NCBI GenBank assembly: GCA_002348585.1
Contig: DEBO01000140.1
Coordinates: forward strand, 1-5,092
DNA: 5,092 nucleotides
Source of the DNA: Alphaproteobacteria bacterium UBA2954
GTDB taxonomy: Bacteria; Pseudomonadota; Alphaproteobacteria; Puniceispirillales; Puniceispirillaceae
Direction of reading: 5' to 3'
Shown here: one piece after another, positions 1-5,092 of the stretch
Numbering within the stretch: the stretch's first letter is position 1
Layout: each line of letters begins with the position of its first letter
Program-made: the position numbers and the translations under genes
The notes under the pieces: generated by a model
Seen by the model: the letters and a program-made list of their open reading frames with translations, nothing else
What the model was told of the DNA's origin: nothing
Databases searched by the model: none

Positions 1-300
1 CTGGTTGGTGTCAACAGCATACAAATATGCGGTCCAGTTCACCGTCACCATTATTGCCCCAGCCGCAAGGCTGAGCGTGCGACGAGGATAGACAAAACCC
101 TGCGCCAACGCTCCTCCCTGACCGGTTGCAAGCAAAATGACAAGCAGAAACACCGCTGCCCATAGGGCCCGATGTGCAATTATCTCAGCCATTGGAAATA
201 GAACAAGATAGCTGAAATAAAGTGGCGCAATGCCCCAGATCAGATTCGAACTGACCGCGCCTAAATAGCCGCGCTGTCTATCTGAAAAACCTGCCTTCAC
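1..300 (-). CDS. rarD: RarD-type EamA/DMT-family transporter, N-terminal 100 residues (cut by left edge)
   Basis: This is an inner-membrane permease of the drug/metabolite transporter superfamily, RarD subfamily. The family is named for the E. coli gene linked to chloramphenicol sensitivity, and its true substrate is mostly unknown. The frame is open from a GTG at 300 down to base 1, so only 100 of roughly 290-300 usual residues are visible. RarD hallmarks are IWGIAP at residues 21-26 at the start of the first membrane helix, EIIAHR at 39-44, and NWTAYLYAV at 88-96. Three hydrophobic segments lie near residues 12-31, 46-58 and 76-95. The GTG is the only plausible start: the frame has a TGA eight codons upstream with no start codon in between, and the next ATG falls inside the conserved region. 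The start overlaps the glycerate kinase stop as GTGA, with no clear ribosome binding site, so translational coupling is likely. The family call is firm; the substrate is unknown. Confidence 0.88.
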   Translation of the reverse strand, partial: MKAGFSDRQRGYLGAVSSNLIWGIAPLYFSYLVLFPMAEIIAHRALWAAVFLLVILLATGQGGALAQGFVYPRRTLSLAAGAIMVTVNWTAYLYAVDTNQ

Positions 301-1589
301 GTCAGCACAACACGGAAATCATTAACATTTGTGCGGGTTGGGCCCGTAACAAGTGCATCACCAAGAGCGGTAAAAAAAGAATGGCTGTCATTATCAGCAA
401 GCATCGCCCTTGCATCCAACCCTTGTGTAGCGGCGCGGGCAAGACTGTCCGGTGTCACTATCGCCCCAGCTACAGGTCCTGATGGCAACGGGCGCCCATC
501 AATACCATCTGTATCTGCGGCCAGCGCATAAAAGCTGCTCTCAACCATCTTGTCAGCATCAGCAAGAGCAAGGCACAGCGCATGGGCAAATTCCGCATTA
601 CGCCCACCGTAGCCACTGCCGCTAACCTTCACTGTGGTCTCACCGCCAGAAATCAGGGCCTTGCCCGGTCCAGCCTTGCGAGCCTGTTCTGCCATCCATG
701 CTGCCAACTCACTTGACATTCCTTCCAGCGCATCACCTAGCAGAACAGGCTGATAACCTGCCTGTTCTGCAACAGCAGCAGCAGCTTGCAGCGATTTACG
801 GGGTGTTGCCACAAGATGCATCTCAGACCGCAATAACGCGGGATTATCTGGAAAAGGTGTCTCGCAAACCGGGCTGTTAAGCAAACTGTCTACAGCAGCA
901 GGCAGTTCAATGCCATAATCAGTCAGCACGGCGCGGGCCTGTGCCGCACTAGAGGGGTCTGCCACTGTTGGGCCAGAGGCAATCACCGTCACATCATCAC
1001 CTGGCACATCAGAGATGGAGAGAGCCAACGTGCGCGCAGGATAGGCCGCCACTGCCAGATGCCCCCCTTTAACGGCAGAGAGATGCTTGCGCACACAATT
1101 CATCTGATTAATCGGCGCCCCAGTGGACAGCAGATCAGATGTGATCTTTTGTTTCTGTTCTAGTGTAATTCCTTTACGCGGAAGACAGAACAGGCTGGAA
1201 CCACCGCCAGAGATAAGCACAAGCATCAGGTCTGTTGTTGTTAAAGACCGCGCCTGGTCCAGGATGCGCCCCGCAGCCGCCAAGCCGCGGGCATCAGGAA
1301 CTGGATGAGACGCTGTGGTAATGGTGATCACTTTGCAGTCTTCTTCATGACCGTCAGGGACAATAACCTCACTAGAGAAGTGCAACTGCATTGTAGGCGG
1401 CAGGTGATCTTCAACAACACGGGCCATGCCCGCCGATGCCTTGCCAAAGCCAGTGACAAATAGGCGGCCGGAGAGCTGATCTGGCAGTAATCTAGCCAAG
1501 GCGTCCGGGATAAATTTCTCTGGTTTGGCAGCTACAACAGCGGCATCAAACATCGCTGTCATCAGATTGCATTTTTCACAGGATGACAT
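297..1589 (-). CDS. gckA: Glycerate 2-kinase, class II (GckA/TtuD, DUF4147-MOFRL family)
   Basis: This cytoplasmic kinase is predicted to phosphorylate D-glycerate with ATP to 2-phosphoglycerate, feeding lower glycolysis, the serine cycle or glyoxylate/tartrate breakdown. Older annotations call the family hydroxypyruvate reductase TtuD. At 430 residues it is a normal full length. The N-terminal DUF4147 domain shows the conserved lysine in GFGKA (K50), the SGGGSS loop at 127-132, N-x-VRKHLS-x2-KGG at 164-176, SDVPGD at 193-198 and IASGPT at 203-208. The C-terminal MOFRL domain shows ISGGETTV at 313-320, GGRNAEFA at 328-335, AADTDGIDG at 357-365 and TGPTRTNVND at 415-424. The chosen ATG at 1589 has a GAAGG about 9 bases upstream. 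An internal ATG at residue 10 (1562) would match shorter relatives and removes a CxxC (C4, C7), but it lacks a ribosome binding site. It is divergent from tupB and overlaps rarD by GTGA. The gene contains four copies of a 10-base word, listed separately. Confidence 0.93.
   Translation of the reverse strand: MSSCEKCNLMTAMFDAAVVAAKPEKFIPDALARLLPDQLSGRLFVTGFGKASAGMARVVEDHLPPTMQLHFSSEVIVPDGHEEDCKVITITTASHPVPDARGLAAAGRILDQARSLTTTDLMLVLISGGGSSLFCLPRKGITLEQKQKITSDLLSTGAPINQMNCVRKHLSAVKGGHLAVAAYPARTLALSISDVPGDDVTVIASGPTVADPSSAAQARAVLTDYGIELPAAVDSLLNSPVCETPFPDNPALLRSEMHLVATPRKSLQAAAAVAEQAGYQPVLLGDALEGMSSELAAWMAEQARKAGPGKALISGGETTVKVSGSGYGGRNAEFAHALCLALADADKMVESSFYALAADTDGIDGRPLPSGPVAGAIVTPDSLARAATQGLDARAMLADNDSHSFFTALGDALVTGPTRTNVNDFRVVLT
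682..1195. repeat. Four copies of the 10-base word CAGAACAGGC (either orientation) inside the glycerate kinase gene
   Basis: The copies lie at 683-692 (as GCCTGTTCTG), 741-750 (as CAGAACAGGC), 760-769 (as GCCTGTTCTG within an 11-base match to 770) and 1186-1195 (as CAGAACAGGC). The first three extend to 11 bases (GCCTGTTCTGC or its complement). Read in the gene they encode different peptides: AEQA twice, PVLL once and LFC once. The recurrence is therefore not simply a repeated protein motif. I saw no further full copy elsewhere in the window by eye. It could be chance helped by favoured codons, or a genome-wide word such as an uptake or architecture motif. Confidence 0.55.
740..770. repeat. 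11-bp perfect inverted repeat with 9-base loop within the glycerate kinase gene
   Basis: GCAGAACAGGC at 740-750 is exactly complementary to GCCTGTTCTGC at 760-770, with a 9-base spacer (751-759). It would form a stable stem-loop in the mRNA. No T-run follows on the coding (minus) strand, so it does not look like an intrinsic terminator. It lies in the middle of an intact coding frame, in the region encoding the segment before the MOFRL domain. Confidence 0.6.
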
Positions 1590-1633
1590 TAAAATTTGCC
1601 TTCAGACCAATTTTCCTTTCACATGTGCGTGCC

Positions 1634-1663
1634 AGATTAGGCCTGCGCTGCATATTAGGTCAA
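1634..1663 (-). promoter_or_regulatory. Candidate sigma70-type promoter for gckA-rarD
   Basis: On the minus strand TTGACC (1663-1658) matches five of six -35 consensus bases. After an 18-base spacer comes TAATCT (1639-1634), which keeps the three most conserved -10 positions (T1, A2, T6). Initiation would fall near 1627, leaving a leader of about 38 bases before the ATG. The -10 box is weak and the call is by eye only. Confidence 0.3.
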
Positions 1664-1676
1664 ATAGAACTGCATC

Positions 1677-1682
1677 TTTAAT
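1677..1682 (+). promoter_or_regulatory. Candidate -10 element for tupBC
   Basis: TTTAAT differs from the TATAAT consensus at one position. Transcription would start near 1689 and give a leader of only about 20-25 bases. No good -35 hexamer sits 15-19 bases upstream; the direct repeat ATTAGG (1654-1659) occupies that place, which would suit an activated or repressed promoter. Tentative. Confidence 0.3.
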
Positions 1683-1711
1683 AAGGTTAACAGGCAAGAA
1701 CACTGTAAAAT

Positions 1712-2419
1712 ATGGACTTCTTCACGCCACTCATCCTCGCTGTGCAGATGCTGATCGGCTTTGATGCTGATTTATATGAAATTATCGGCTTATCTTTGCA
1801 GGTCAGTCTGGTGGCGGTTGGAGCAGCGCTTGTTTTGGGGCTGCCGTTGGGCGCACTGCTAGCTAGTTTTCAGTTTATCGGCCGAGGCCCGCTAATTGTC
1901 ATCACAAACACGCTTTTAGGGCTGCCCCCGGTCGTAGTGGGGCTGCTGGTCTATCTGCTGATCTCGCGCGCCGGTCCGCTGGGGTTTTTAGATCTTTTAT
2001 ATTCGCCTGCGGCTATGATGATAGCCCAGTTCATTCTGGTTCTGCCCCTTTCCATTGCTCTGTCGCGGCAGGTTTTTGAAGGCTTACACCAGGACTATAA
2101 CCTGTTATTCAAATCGCTGAATTTAAGCTGGAAGACCCGAGTCACCACCTTACTGGTTGACGGGCGGGCAGCGCTTGTGACCATCGCGCTAGTCTGTTTT
2201 GGGCGCGCAATTTCAGAGGTGGGTGCTGTAATCCTCGTAGGCGGCAATATTAAACATGTCACACGGGTAATGACCTCAGCTATTGCGCTTGAGACCGCAC
2301 GTGGGGAGCTGGCTTTTGCTCTGGCCCTGGGCCTTGTACTGCTGTTTATCGCACTGGTGGTCAATATCATCAGCCAGCAGATCAGACAGTATTTCACACC
2401 GGAGGACCGTTATGGCTAA
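1712..2419 (+). CDS. tupB: Tungstate-type ABC transporter permease TupB
   Basis: This is the inner-membrane permease subunit of an oxyanion ABC importer, best matched to the TupB/WtpB tungstate group within the molybdate/tungstate/sulfate permease family. At 235 residues it is the normal family length. Hydrophobic helices lie near residues 24-51, 60-84, 98-118, 151-176 and 198-220. Family signatures are NTLLGLPPVVVGLLVYLLISRAGPLG (starting at residue 66), SPAAMMIAQ at 98-106, GRAISEVGAV at 164-173 and GGNI followed by TRVMTSAIALET at 184-195. The cytoplasmic loop around 130-150 takes the place of the EAA loop that docks on the ATPase. The ATG at 1712 fits the family N-terminus but has no clear Shine-Dalgarno sequence. 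Its stop lies 8 bases into tupC. No binding-protein gene is adjacent. Molybdate or another anion cannot be excluded as substrate without TupA. Confidence 0.88.
   Translation: MDFFTPLILAVQMLIGFDADLYEIIGLSLQVSLVAVGAALVLGLPLGALLASFQFIGRGPLIVITNTLLGLPPVVVGLLVYLLISRAGPLGFLDLLYSPAAMMIAQFILVLPLSIALSRQVFEGLHQDYNLLFKSLNLSWKTRVTTLLVDGRAALVTIALVCFGRAISEVGAVILVGGNIKHVTRVMTSAIALETARGELAFALALGLVLLFIALVVNIISQQIRQYFTPEDRYG
2401..2405 (+). promoter_or_regulatory. Strong ribosome binding site that fixes the tupC start
   Basis: GGAGG lies inside the last codons of tupB, six bases before the ATG at 2412. The open frame extends upstream to an ATG at 2283, but that stretch is the overlapping tupB sequence read in another frame. 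The ideal spacing here, together with the family N-terminus, settles the start at 2412. Confidence 0.85.
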
Positions 2420-3095
2420 GCTTTGTAATGAACCTGTCTGTATGCAGGCTAGTTCTCTATGTGTGCAGCGCGGCGCAAAACTCTTATTAAAGGAAATCAG
2501 TGCTGCGATTCCGGCAGGCAAGGTCACCCTAATCCTTGGCCATAATGGAGCGGGCAAGACCCTGCTGATGCAAACCTTGCACGGGCTGGTTACACCGACA
2601 TCAGGCCAGGTGACAGGCCCGGATATCGCCGTGCAAAAAATGGTATTTCAAACACCGGTCATGCTGAGGTGCACGGCCAGCAAACATTTTGATTTTCTAT
2701 GTCCAGGTGCATCGCAAGAGGAGAAGCTGAGCTGGTTCAAACGGGCCAGCCTAGTTGGGCGGATGCAGGTCCCTGCCCGTTCACTGAGCGGCGGCGAGCA
2801 GCAGAAACTAGCCATCATCGGAGCGCTGGCCAGCCAGCCCGAGGTGCTGTTTCTGGATGAGCCAGCTGCAAACCTTGATTTTGAGGCCACCGCATTTGTT
2901 GAAGAAATGATCAGATGGTCTGCAAAAGAGGGCACAACTATTGTTATGGTCAGCCATAACCGGGCGCAAGCTGAGAGGCTGGCTGATCATATCCTTTTTA
3001 TGGATAAAGGCCGGTTGATGGAACAGACCTCAGCCAAGCAGTTCTTCTGCGTCCCGCACTCAGAAGCAGGCAAGACCTATCTGAACTTTGTTTAA
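2412..3095 (+). CDS. tupC: Tungstate-type ABC transporter ATP-binding protein TupC
   Basis: This cytoplasmic ATPase subunit powers the TupB permease. At 227 residues it is a single nucleotide-binding domain, without the C-terminal regulatory domain of ModC. Complete motifs are visible: Walker A GHNGAGKT at 43-50, Q-loop Q80, signature LSGGEQQ at 125-131, Walker B VLFLDEP at 145-151, D-loop ANLD at 153-156 and switch histidine H182. The C-terminus (SAKQFFCVPHSEAGKTYL) follows the FF-x2-P pattern common in this ATPase group. The start at 2412 is set by GGAGG six bases upstream and overlaps the tupB stop by 8 bases, so the two are coupled. All catalytic residues are intact, so this is an active transporter subunit and not a relic. 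Substrate assignment rests on its partner permease. Confidence 0.88.
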   Translation: MAKLCNEPVCMQASSLCVQRGAKLLLKEISAAIPAGKVTLILGHNGAGKTLLMQTLHGLVTPTSGQVTGPDIAVQKMVFQTPVMLRCTASKHFDFLCPGASQEEKLSWFKRASLVGRMQVPARSLSGGEQQKLAIIGALASQPEVLFLDEPAANLDFEATAFVEEMIRWSAKEGTTIVMVSHNRAQAERLADHILFMDKGRLMEQTSAKQFFCVPHSEAGKTYLNFV

Positions 3096-3134
3096 AGCTT
3101 ACAAGCCGTTTGGTCAGCCCAGAACGGAAAAGCT
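3096..3134. terminator. Hairpin at the convergent end of tupC and the FAD oxidoreductase
   Basis: CCGTTTGG (3106-3113) pairs with CCAgAACGG (3119-3127, one bulged G) around a five-base loop. An outer pair AGCTT (3096-3100) / AAGCT (3130-3134) flanks it across a small internal loop. It sits right at the meeting point of two convergent genes and partly covers the last codons of the minus-strand gene. Neither strand has a proper T-run directly after the stem, so this is at best a weak bidirectional terminator or 3' end protector. Confidence 0.35.
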
Positions 3135-4433
3135 AGAATCTTTATTCACCGGACGTTTGCGAGAATAAAAGCCAGCATCAATTTTCAGCCCTGTGTAAGG
3201 CAGGGTGAAGATCATCGGGGTTGTGTCATGATCTGTGCCATTTTCACAATAGGTTACCAGTGCTGCCATCAGCTTGCCGGCAATCGGCGCATTTTTATAT
3301 TGGTTGCCGCTTGTCCCACAGGCCATATAGAATCCGTCCAGAGCAGATTTATCATAAATTGGAATCCAGTCTGTTGACGCATCATAGAGATCAACCACCC
3401 CGCGAAGTTGTGAGGTGATACCCAGTTCCGGCACACGCTGGGCATAGCGAAGGGCCTGGGTGGTCCATTGTTCTGAAAAATTGTCATCATAATCTGTATC
3501 ACTGTCTACCCATCTATGATCATCACAAGGCGGATCTTCGCTGCCAATCAGAATATGATTGCCATGTTCAGGACGGCAATACAGCGCTATATCGCTGTCT
3601 GAGACAATCATGCCATTGGCCTCAAAATCAAAACCGGCAGGAGAGGGCAGATGCACAACTTCCTGACGCAGGGGGCGGGTTTCGATGGTCATGTCATCTG
3701 TTACGCCAGCCAGCCGGTTGATATGGGCAGAGCCTGGCCCCGCAATATTTATCACAATAGGGGCCTGAATCTCAGCACCATCAGCAAGCCTTACCCCTTT
3801 GACCGCCCCACTTTGTCGCAAGATTTCGATAACCTCTGCGCGCAGGCGGTGCCGCGCGCCGTGCCGGGCCGCCGCGGCCGCCAGATTTTGCGCAGACAAC
3901 GCCGGGTCTGTGACATAACCGGCTTTCGGCCAGAAGATACCACCCTTAAGCCGGGACCCGTTCGGCTGACCGAAAGCGTCATGAACACGGGGGCGGGGCG
4001 GGGCATAAGAGGCCAGATTATAAACCGGCAAACGGGCCTGTATCTGTTCAGCATCCCAGTCTTCGATAGGGATCGACAAGGTCTGGCTGTGGCCAATATG
4101 TTTTTCTAGATAACCATTGGCCTCAGTCTTCATCACAAGACAACCGCATTCAACAAAACGCGCTAAAGCGTGACCAGAAGACAGGCCAAGATAATCCGCC
4201 CAGTCCCGCCAGTAATGATAGCCTTCGAAGGCAAATGCGGTGCCATCCCGAGTGGAATAATGCATCCGAATAATTGCACAAGACCCCGCGGTAGAGCCAT
4301 GACCGATCTGGCTGTTGCGATCAACACACACAGTTTTATAGCCCTGTTTGGCCAGTTCAAACGAGGTGGCGGTGCCGATTACCCCTGTGCCGATAATAAT
4401 GACATCTGCTGTATCCGTGGCCGGCCCGGTCAT
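3114..4433 (-). CDS. FAD-dependent oxidoreductase, DAO family (sarcosine/glycine oxidase-like)
   Basis: This is a flavin enzyme of the D-amino acid oxidase fold family, likely oxidising a secondary or N-methylated amine such as an N-methyl amino acid. The exact substrate cannot be read from sequence. At 439 residues it is complete. The N-terminal Rossmann FAD site shows GTGVIG (GxGxxG) at 15-20 with D38 at the end of the second strand to hold the ribose, and SIIR-type flavin contact region GSTAGSCAIIRMHYS at 46-60. VINIAGPGS at 227-235 is the second conserved FAD strand, and GTSGNQYKNAPIAGKLMAAL at 373-392 is the typical C-terminal FAD-binding motif. No signal peptide is seen. The start at 4433 overlaps the upstream gene's stop as ATGA, so the two are translationally coupled. 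No GcvT domain is present, which sets it apart from its neighbour. It may be a separate oxidase or a partner subunit. Confidence 0.85.
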   Translation of the reverse strand: MTGPATDTADVIIIGTGVIGTATSFELAKQGYKTVCVDRNSQIGHGSTAGSCAIIRMHYSTRDGTAFAFEGYHYWRDWADYLGLSSGHALARFVECGCLVMKTEANGYLEKHIGHSQTLSIPIEDWDAEQIQARLPVYNLASYAPPRPRVHDAFGQPNGSRLKGGIFWPKAGYVTDPALSAQNLAAAAARHGARHRLRAEVIEILRQSGAVKGVRLADGAEIQAPIVINIAGPGSAHINRLAGVTDDMTIETRPLRQEVVHLPSPAGFDFEANGMIVSDSDIALYCRPEHGNHILIGSEDPPCDDHRWVDSDTDYDDNFSEQWTTQALRYAQRVPELGITSQLRGVVDLYDASTDWIPIYDKSALDGFYMACGTSGNQYKNAPIAGKLMAALVTYCENGTDHDTTPMIFTLPYTGLKIDAGFYSRKRPVNKDSSFSVLG

Positions 4434-5092
4434 ACGCGCATCGCCGCCCCGGCCGGATCATAAGGAGACAGCGCGATCACCTTAGCGATTTGCTCAACAC
4501 CGACCACATGCACAGACAGCTTTGTACCTTCAGCACAGAGGTCCGTATTCACCATCGCCATGGCAAGAGACTGGCCGGTGGTATGACCATAACCGCCCGA
4601 GGTCACAAAGCCGACAAGGCGGCCGCCTGACCAGACCGGCTCATATCCTGAGGCATCAGCATCACTTGCCTGAACTGCCAGAGTAACCAGCTTTTTTTCA
4701 GGGCCGTTGCCGTCCCGTTCTGAACGGGCGGCAGCATGGCCAATAAAGTTATCCCGGTTCCAGTCCATGAACCTGTCCATGCCGGTCATGCCAGGGGTGT
4801 AGAGTTGGGTGAATTCGGCTGACCAGATGCCAAAGCTTTTTTCCAGCCGCAGAGACAACATCGCATTAAAGCCATATTCACGGATAGTGCAGCTATCCCC
4901 GGCAGCCAGCAGCAAGCGGCGCAACGCGATATGATCGCCCATCCGGCAGTTGATCTCATAGCCCAGCTCTCCGGCCACAGACAGACGGCCTATACGGGTG
5001 CGCAACAGACCGATATCAAACATCCCGCATCCCATAAAACCAAGTTGGCCGATATCGCCATCTGTCAGATGTTCAATGACCTGTTTTGATTT
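4430..5092 (-). CDS. Dimethylglycine/sarcosine dehydrogenase-like protein, C-terminal GcvT (aminomethyltransferase) part, cut by right edge
   Basis: These are the last 220 residues of a folate-binding aminomethyltransferase-type protein; the frame is open through base 5092. In dimethylglycine and sarcosine dehydrogenases this half carries the methylene group from the N-methyl amine to tetrahydrofolate. Visible features, counted from the window edge, are GELGYEI at 41-47 and YGFNAMLSLRLEKSFGIW at 73-90 of the GcvT fold. The C-terminal barrel has GGRLVGFVTSGGYGHTTGQSLAMAMV (156-181), and YDPAGAAMRV ends the protein at 211-220. That final pattern resembles the end of the long (about 800 residue) FAD-GcvT fusions rather than glycine-cleavage GcvT, so an N-terminal FAD domain is expected outside the window. 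A stand-alone GcvT paralogue is the alternative. It overlaps the next gene by ATGA. Confidence 0.8.
   Translation of the reverse strand, partial: KSKQVIEHLTDGDIGQLGFMGCGMFDIGLLRTRIGRLSVAGELGYEINCRMGDHIALRRLLLAAGDSCTIREYGFNAMLSLRLEKSFGIWSAEFTQLYTPGMTGMDRFMDWNRDNFIGHAAARSERDGNGPEKKLVTLAVQASDADASGYEPVWSGGRLVGFVTSGGYGHTTGQSLAMAMVNTDLCAEGTKLSVHVVGVEQIAKVIALSPYDPAGAAMRV
4714..4728. repeat. 15-base near-palindrome CCCGTTC-T-GAACGGG within the GcvT-like coding region
   Basis: Two 7-base arms (4714-4720 and 4722-4728) are exact complements around one central base. It lies inside an intact frame encoding the hydrophilic linker (ARSERDGNG) between the folate-binding core and the C-terminal barrel. With a one-base centre it would act as a protein site in duplex DNA rather than as an RNA hairpin. 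It may be chance. Confidence 0.35.

Larger units (their letters stand above)
1590..1711. promoter_or_regulatory. Divergent intergenic promoter region between gckA and tupB
   Basis: This 122-base gap separates two genes that point away from each other, so it must hold promoters for both transcription units. It is AT-richer near both ends. It contains the 8-base palindrome CACATGTG at 1620-1627 and a direct repeat ATTAGG at 1636-1641 and 1654-1659 (18 bases apart, start to start). A GTTAAC palindrome lies at 1686-1691. Any of these could be an operator, but I do not recognise a defined regulator site such as a ModE box. Confidence 0.7.

Noticed and set aside
773..786. Short CAG/GCA triplet run
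   Set aside because: It encodes an alanine run (QAAAAVAEQA) in the kinase and is too short to be treated as a meaningful microsatellite.
1525..1764. 79-codon plus-strand frame across the divergent gap
   Set aside because: It overlaps the kinase start and the tupB start, has no recognisable features, and would occlude the promoter region.
2283..2411. Upstream extension of the tupC frame by 43 codons
   Set aside because: The extension reads tupB DNA in another frame and does not resemble the family N-terminus. GGAGG with good spacing marks 2412 as the start.
1712..3095. Assignment as a molybdate (ModBC), sulfate or phosphate importer
   Set aside because: The permease signatures (GLPPVVVGLLVYLLISRAGPLG, GRAISEVGAV, TRVMTSAIALET) fit the tungstate TupB group better, and the ATPase lacks ModC's C-terminal domain. 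The exact anion remains untested.
3651..4109. 152-codon open frame on the plus strand opposite the FAD oxidoreductase
   Set aside because: It lies wholly antisense to a gene with clear FAD motifs, resembles no family I know, and has no ribosome binding site. It is a shadow frame.
1..5092. Previously undescribed defence, mobile or CRISPR-type system
   Set aside because: Every gene belongs to a familiar metabolic or transport family. I saw no nuclease, toxin, reverse transcriptase, integrase, tRNA-end attachment site or spaced repeat array.

Overview
The window looks like a piece of an alphaproteobacterial chromosome. It has moderate GC, tight gene packing, short start/stop overlaps, and a dimethylglycine/sarcosine dehydrogenase-type gene next to a second FAD amine oxidase, a pairing I associate with marine Alphaproteobacteria such as SAR116 or Rhodobacterales relatives. 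The taxon is an inference from gene content and cannot be fixed from this sequence alone. No rRNA, tRNA, CRISPR array, transposase or phage gene was seen. All coding space is explained by six genes, two of them cut by the window edges.

Layout: (1) Positions 1-1589, minus strand, hold a two-gene unit: a class II glycerate 2-kinase (GckA/TtuD, DUF4147-MOFRL) followed, through a 4-base GTGA overlap, by the first 100 residues of a RarD-type EamA transporter that runs off the left edge. (2) Positions 1590-1711 are a divergent promoter region. (3) Positions 1712-3095, plus strand, hold a compact pair for an oxyanion (tungstate-type) ABC importer: permease TupB and ATPase TupC, overlapping by 8 bases. 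No substrate-binding protein (TupA) is present, and the flanking genes leave no room for one in this operon. (4) Positions 3096-3113 are a very short convergent gap with a modest hairpin. (5) Positions 3114-5092, minus strand, hold a second coupled pair. The C-terminal aminomethyltransferase (GcvT-like, folate-binding) part of a dimethylglycine/sarcosine dehydrogenase-like protein enters from the right edge, and its stop overlaps (ATGA) the start of a 439-residue DAO-family FAD oxidoreductase.

Functional reading: the right-hand pair probably oxidises N-methylated amino acids and passes the one-carbon unit to tetrahydrofolate. The left-hand kinase feeds glycerate into lower glycolysis as 2-phosphoglycerate. 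The central transporter supplies tungstate (or molybdate) for pterin-cofactor enzymes. These are ordinary families, and I found no convincing new multi-gene system. The most unusual signals are the tupA-less tupBC operon, the paired flavin oxidases, and a 10-base word (CAGAACAGGC) occurring four times within about 510 bases of the glycerate kinase gene, two copies forming an 11-bp perfect inverted repeat.
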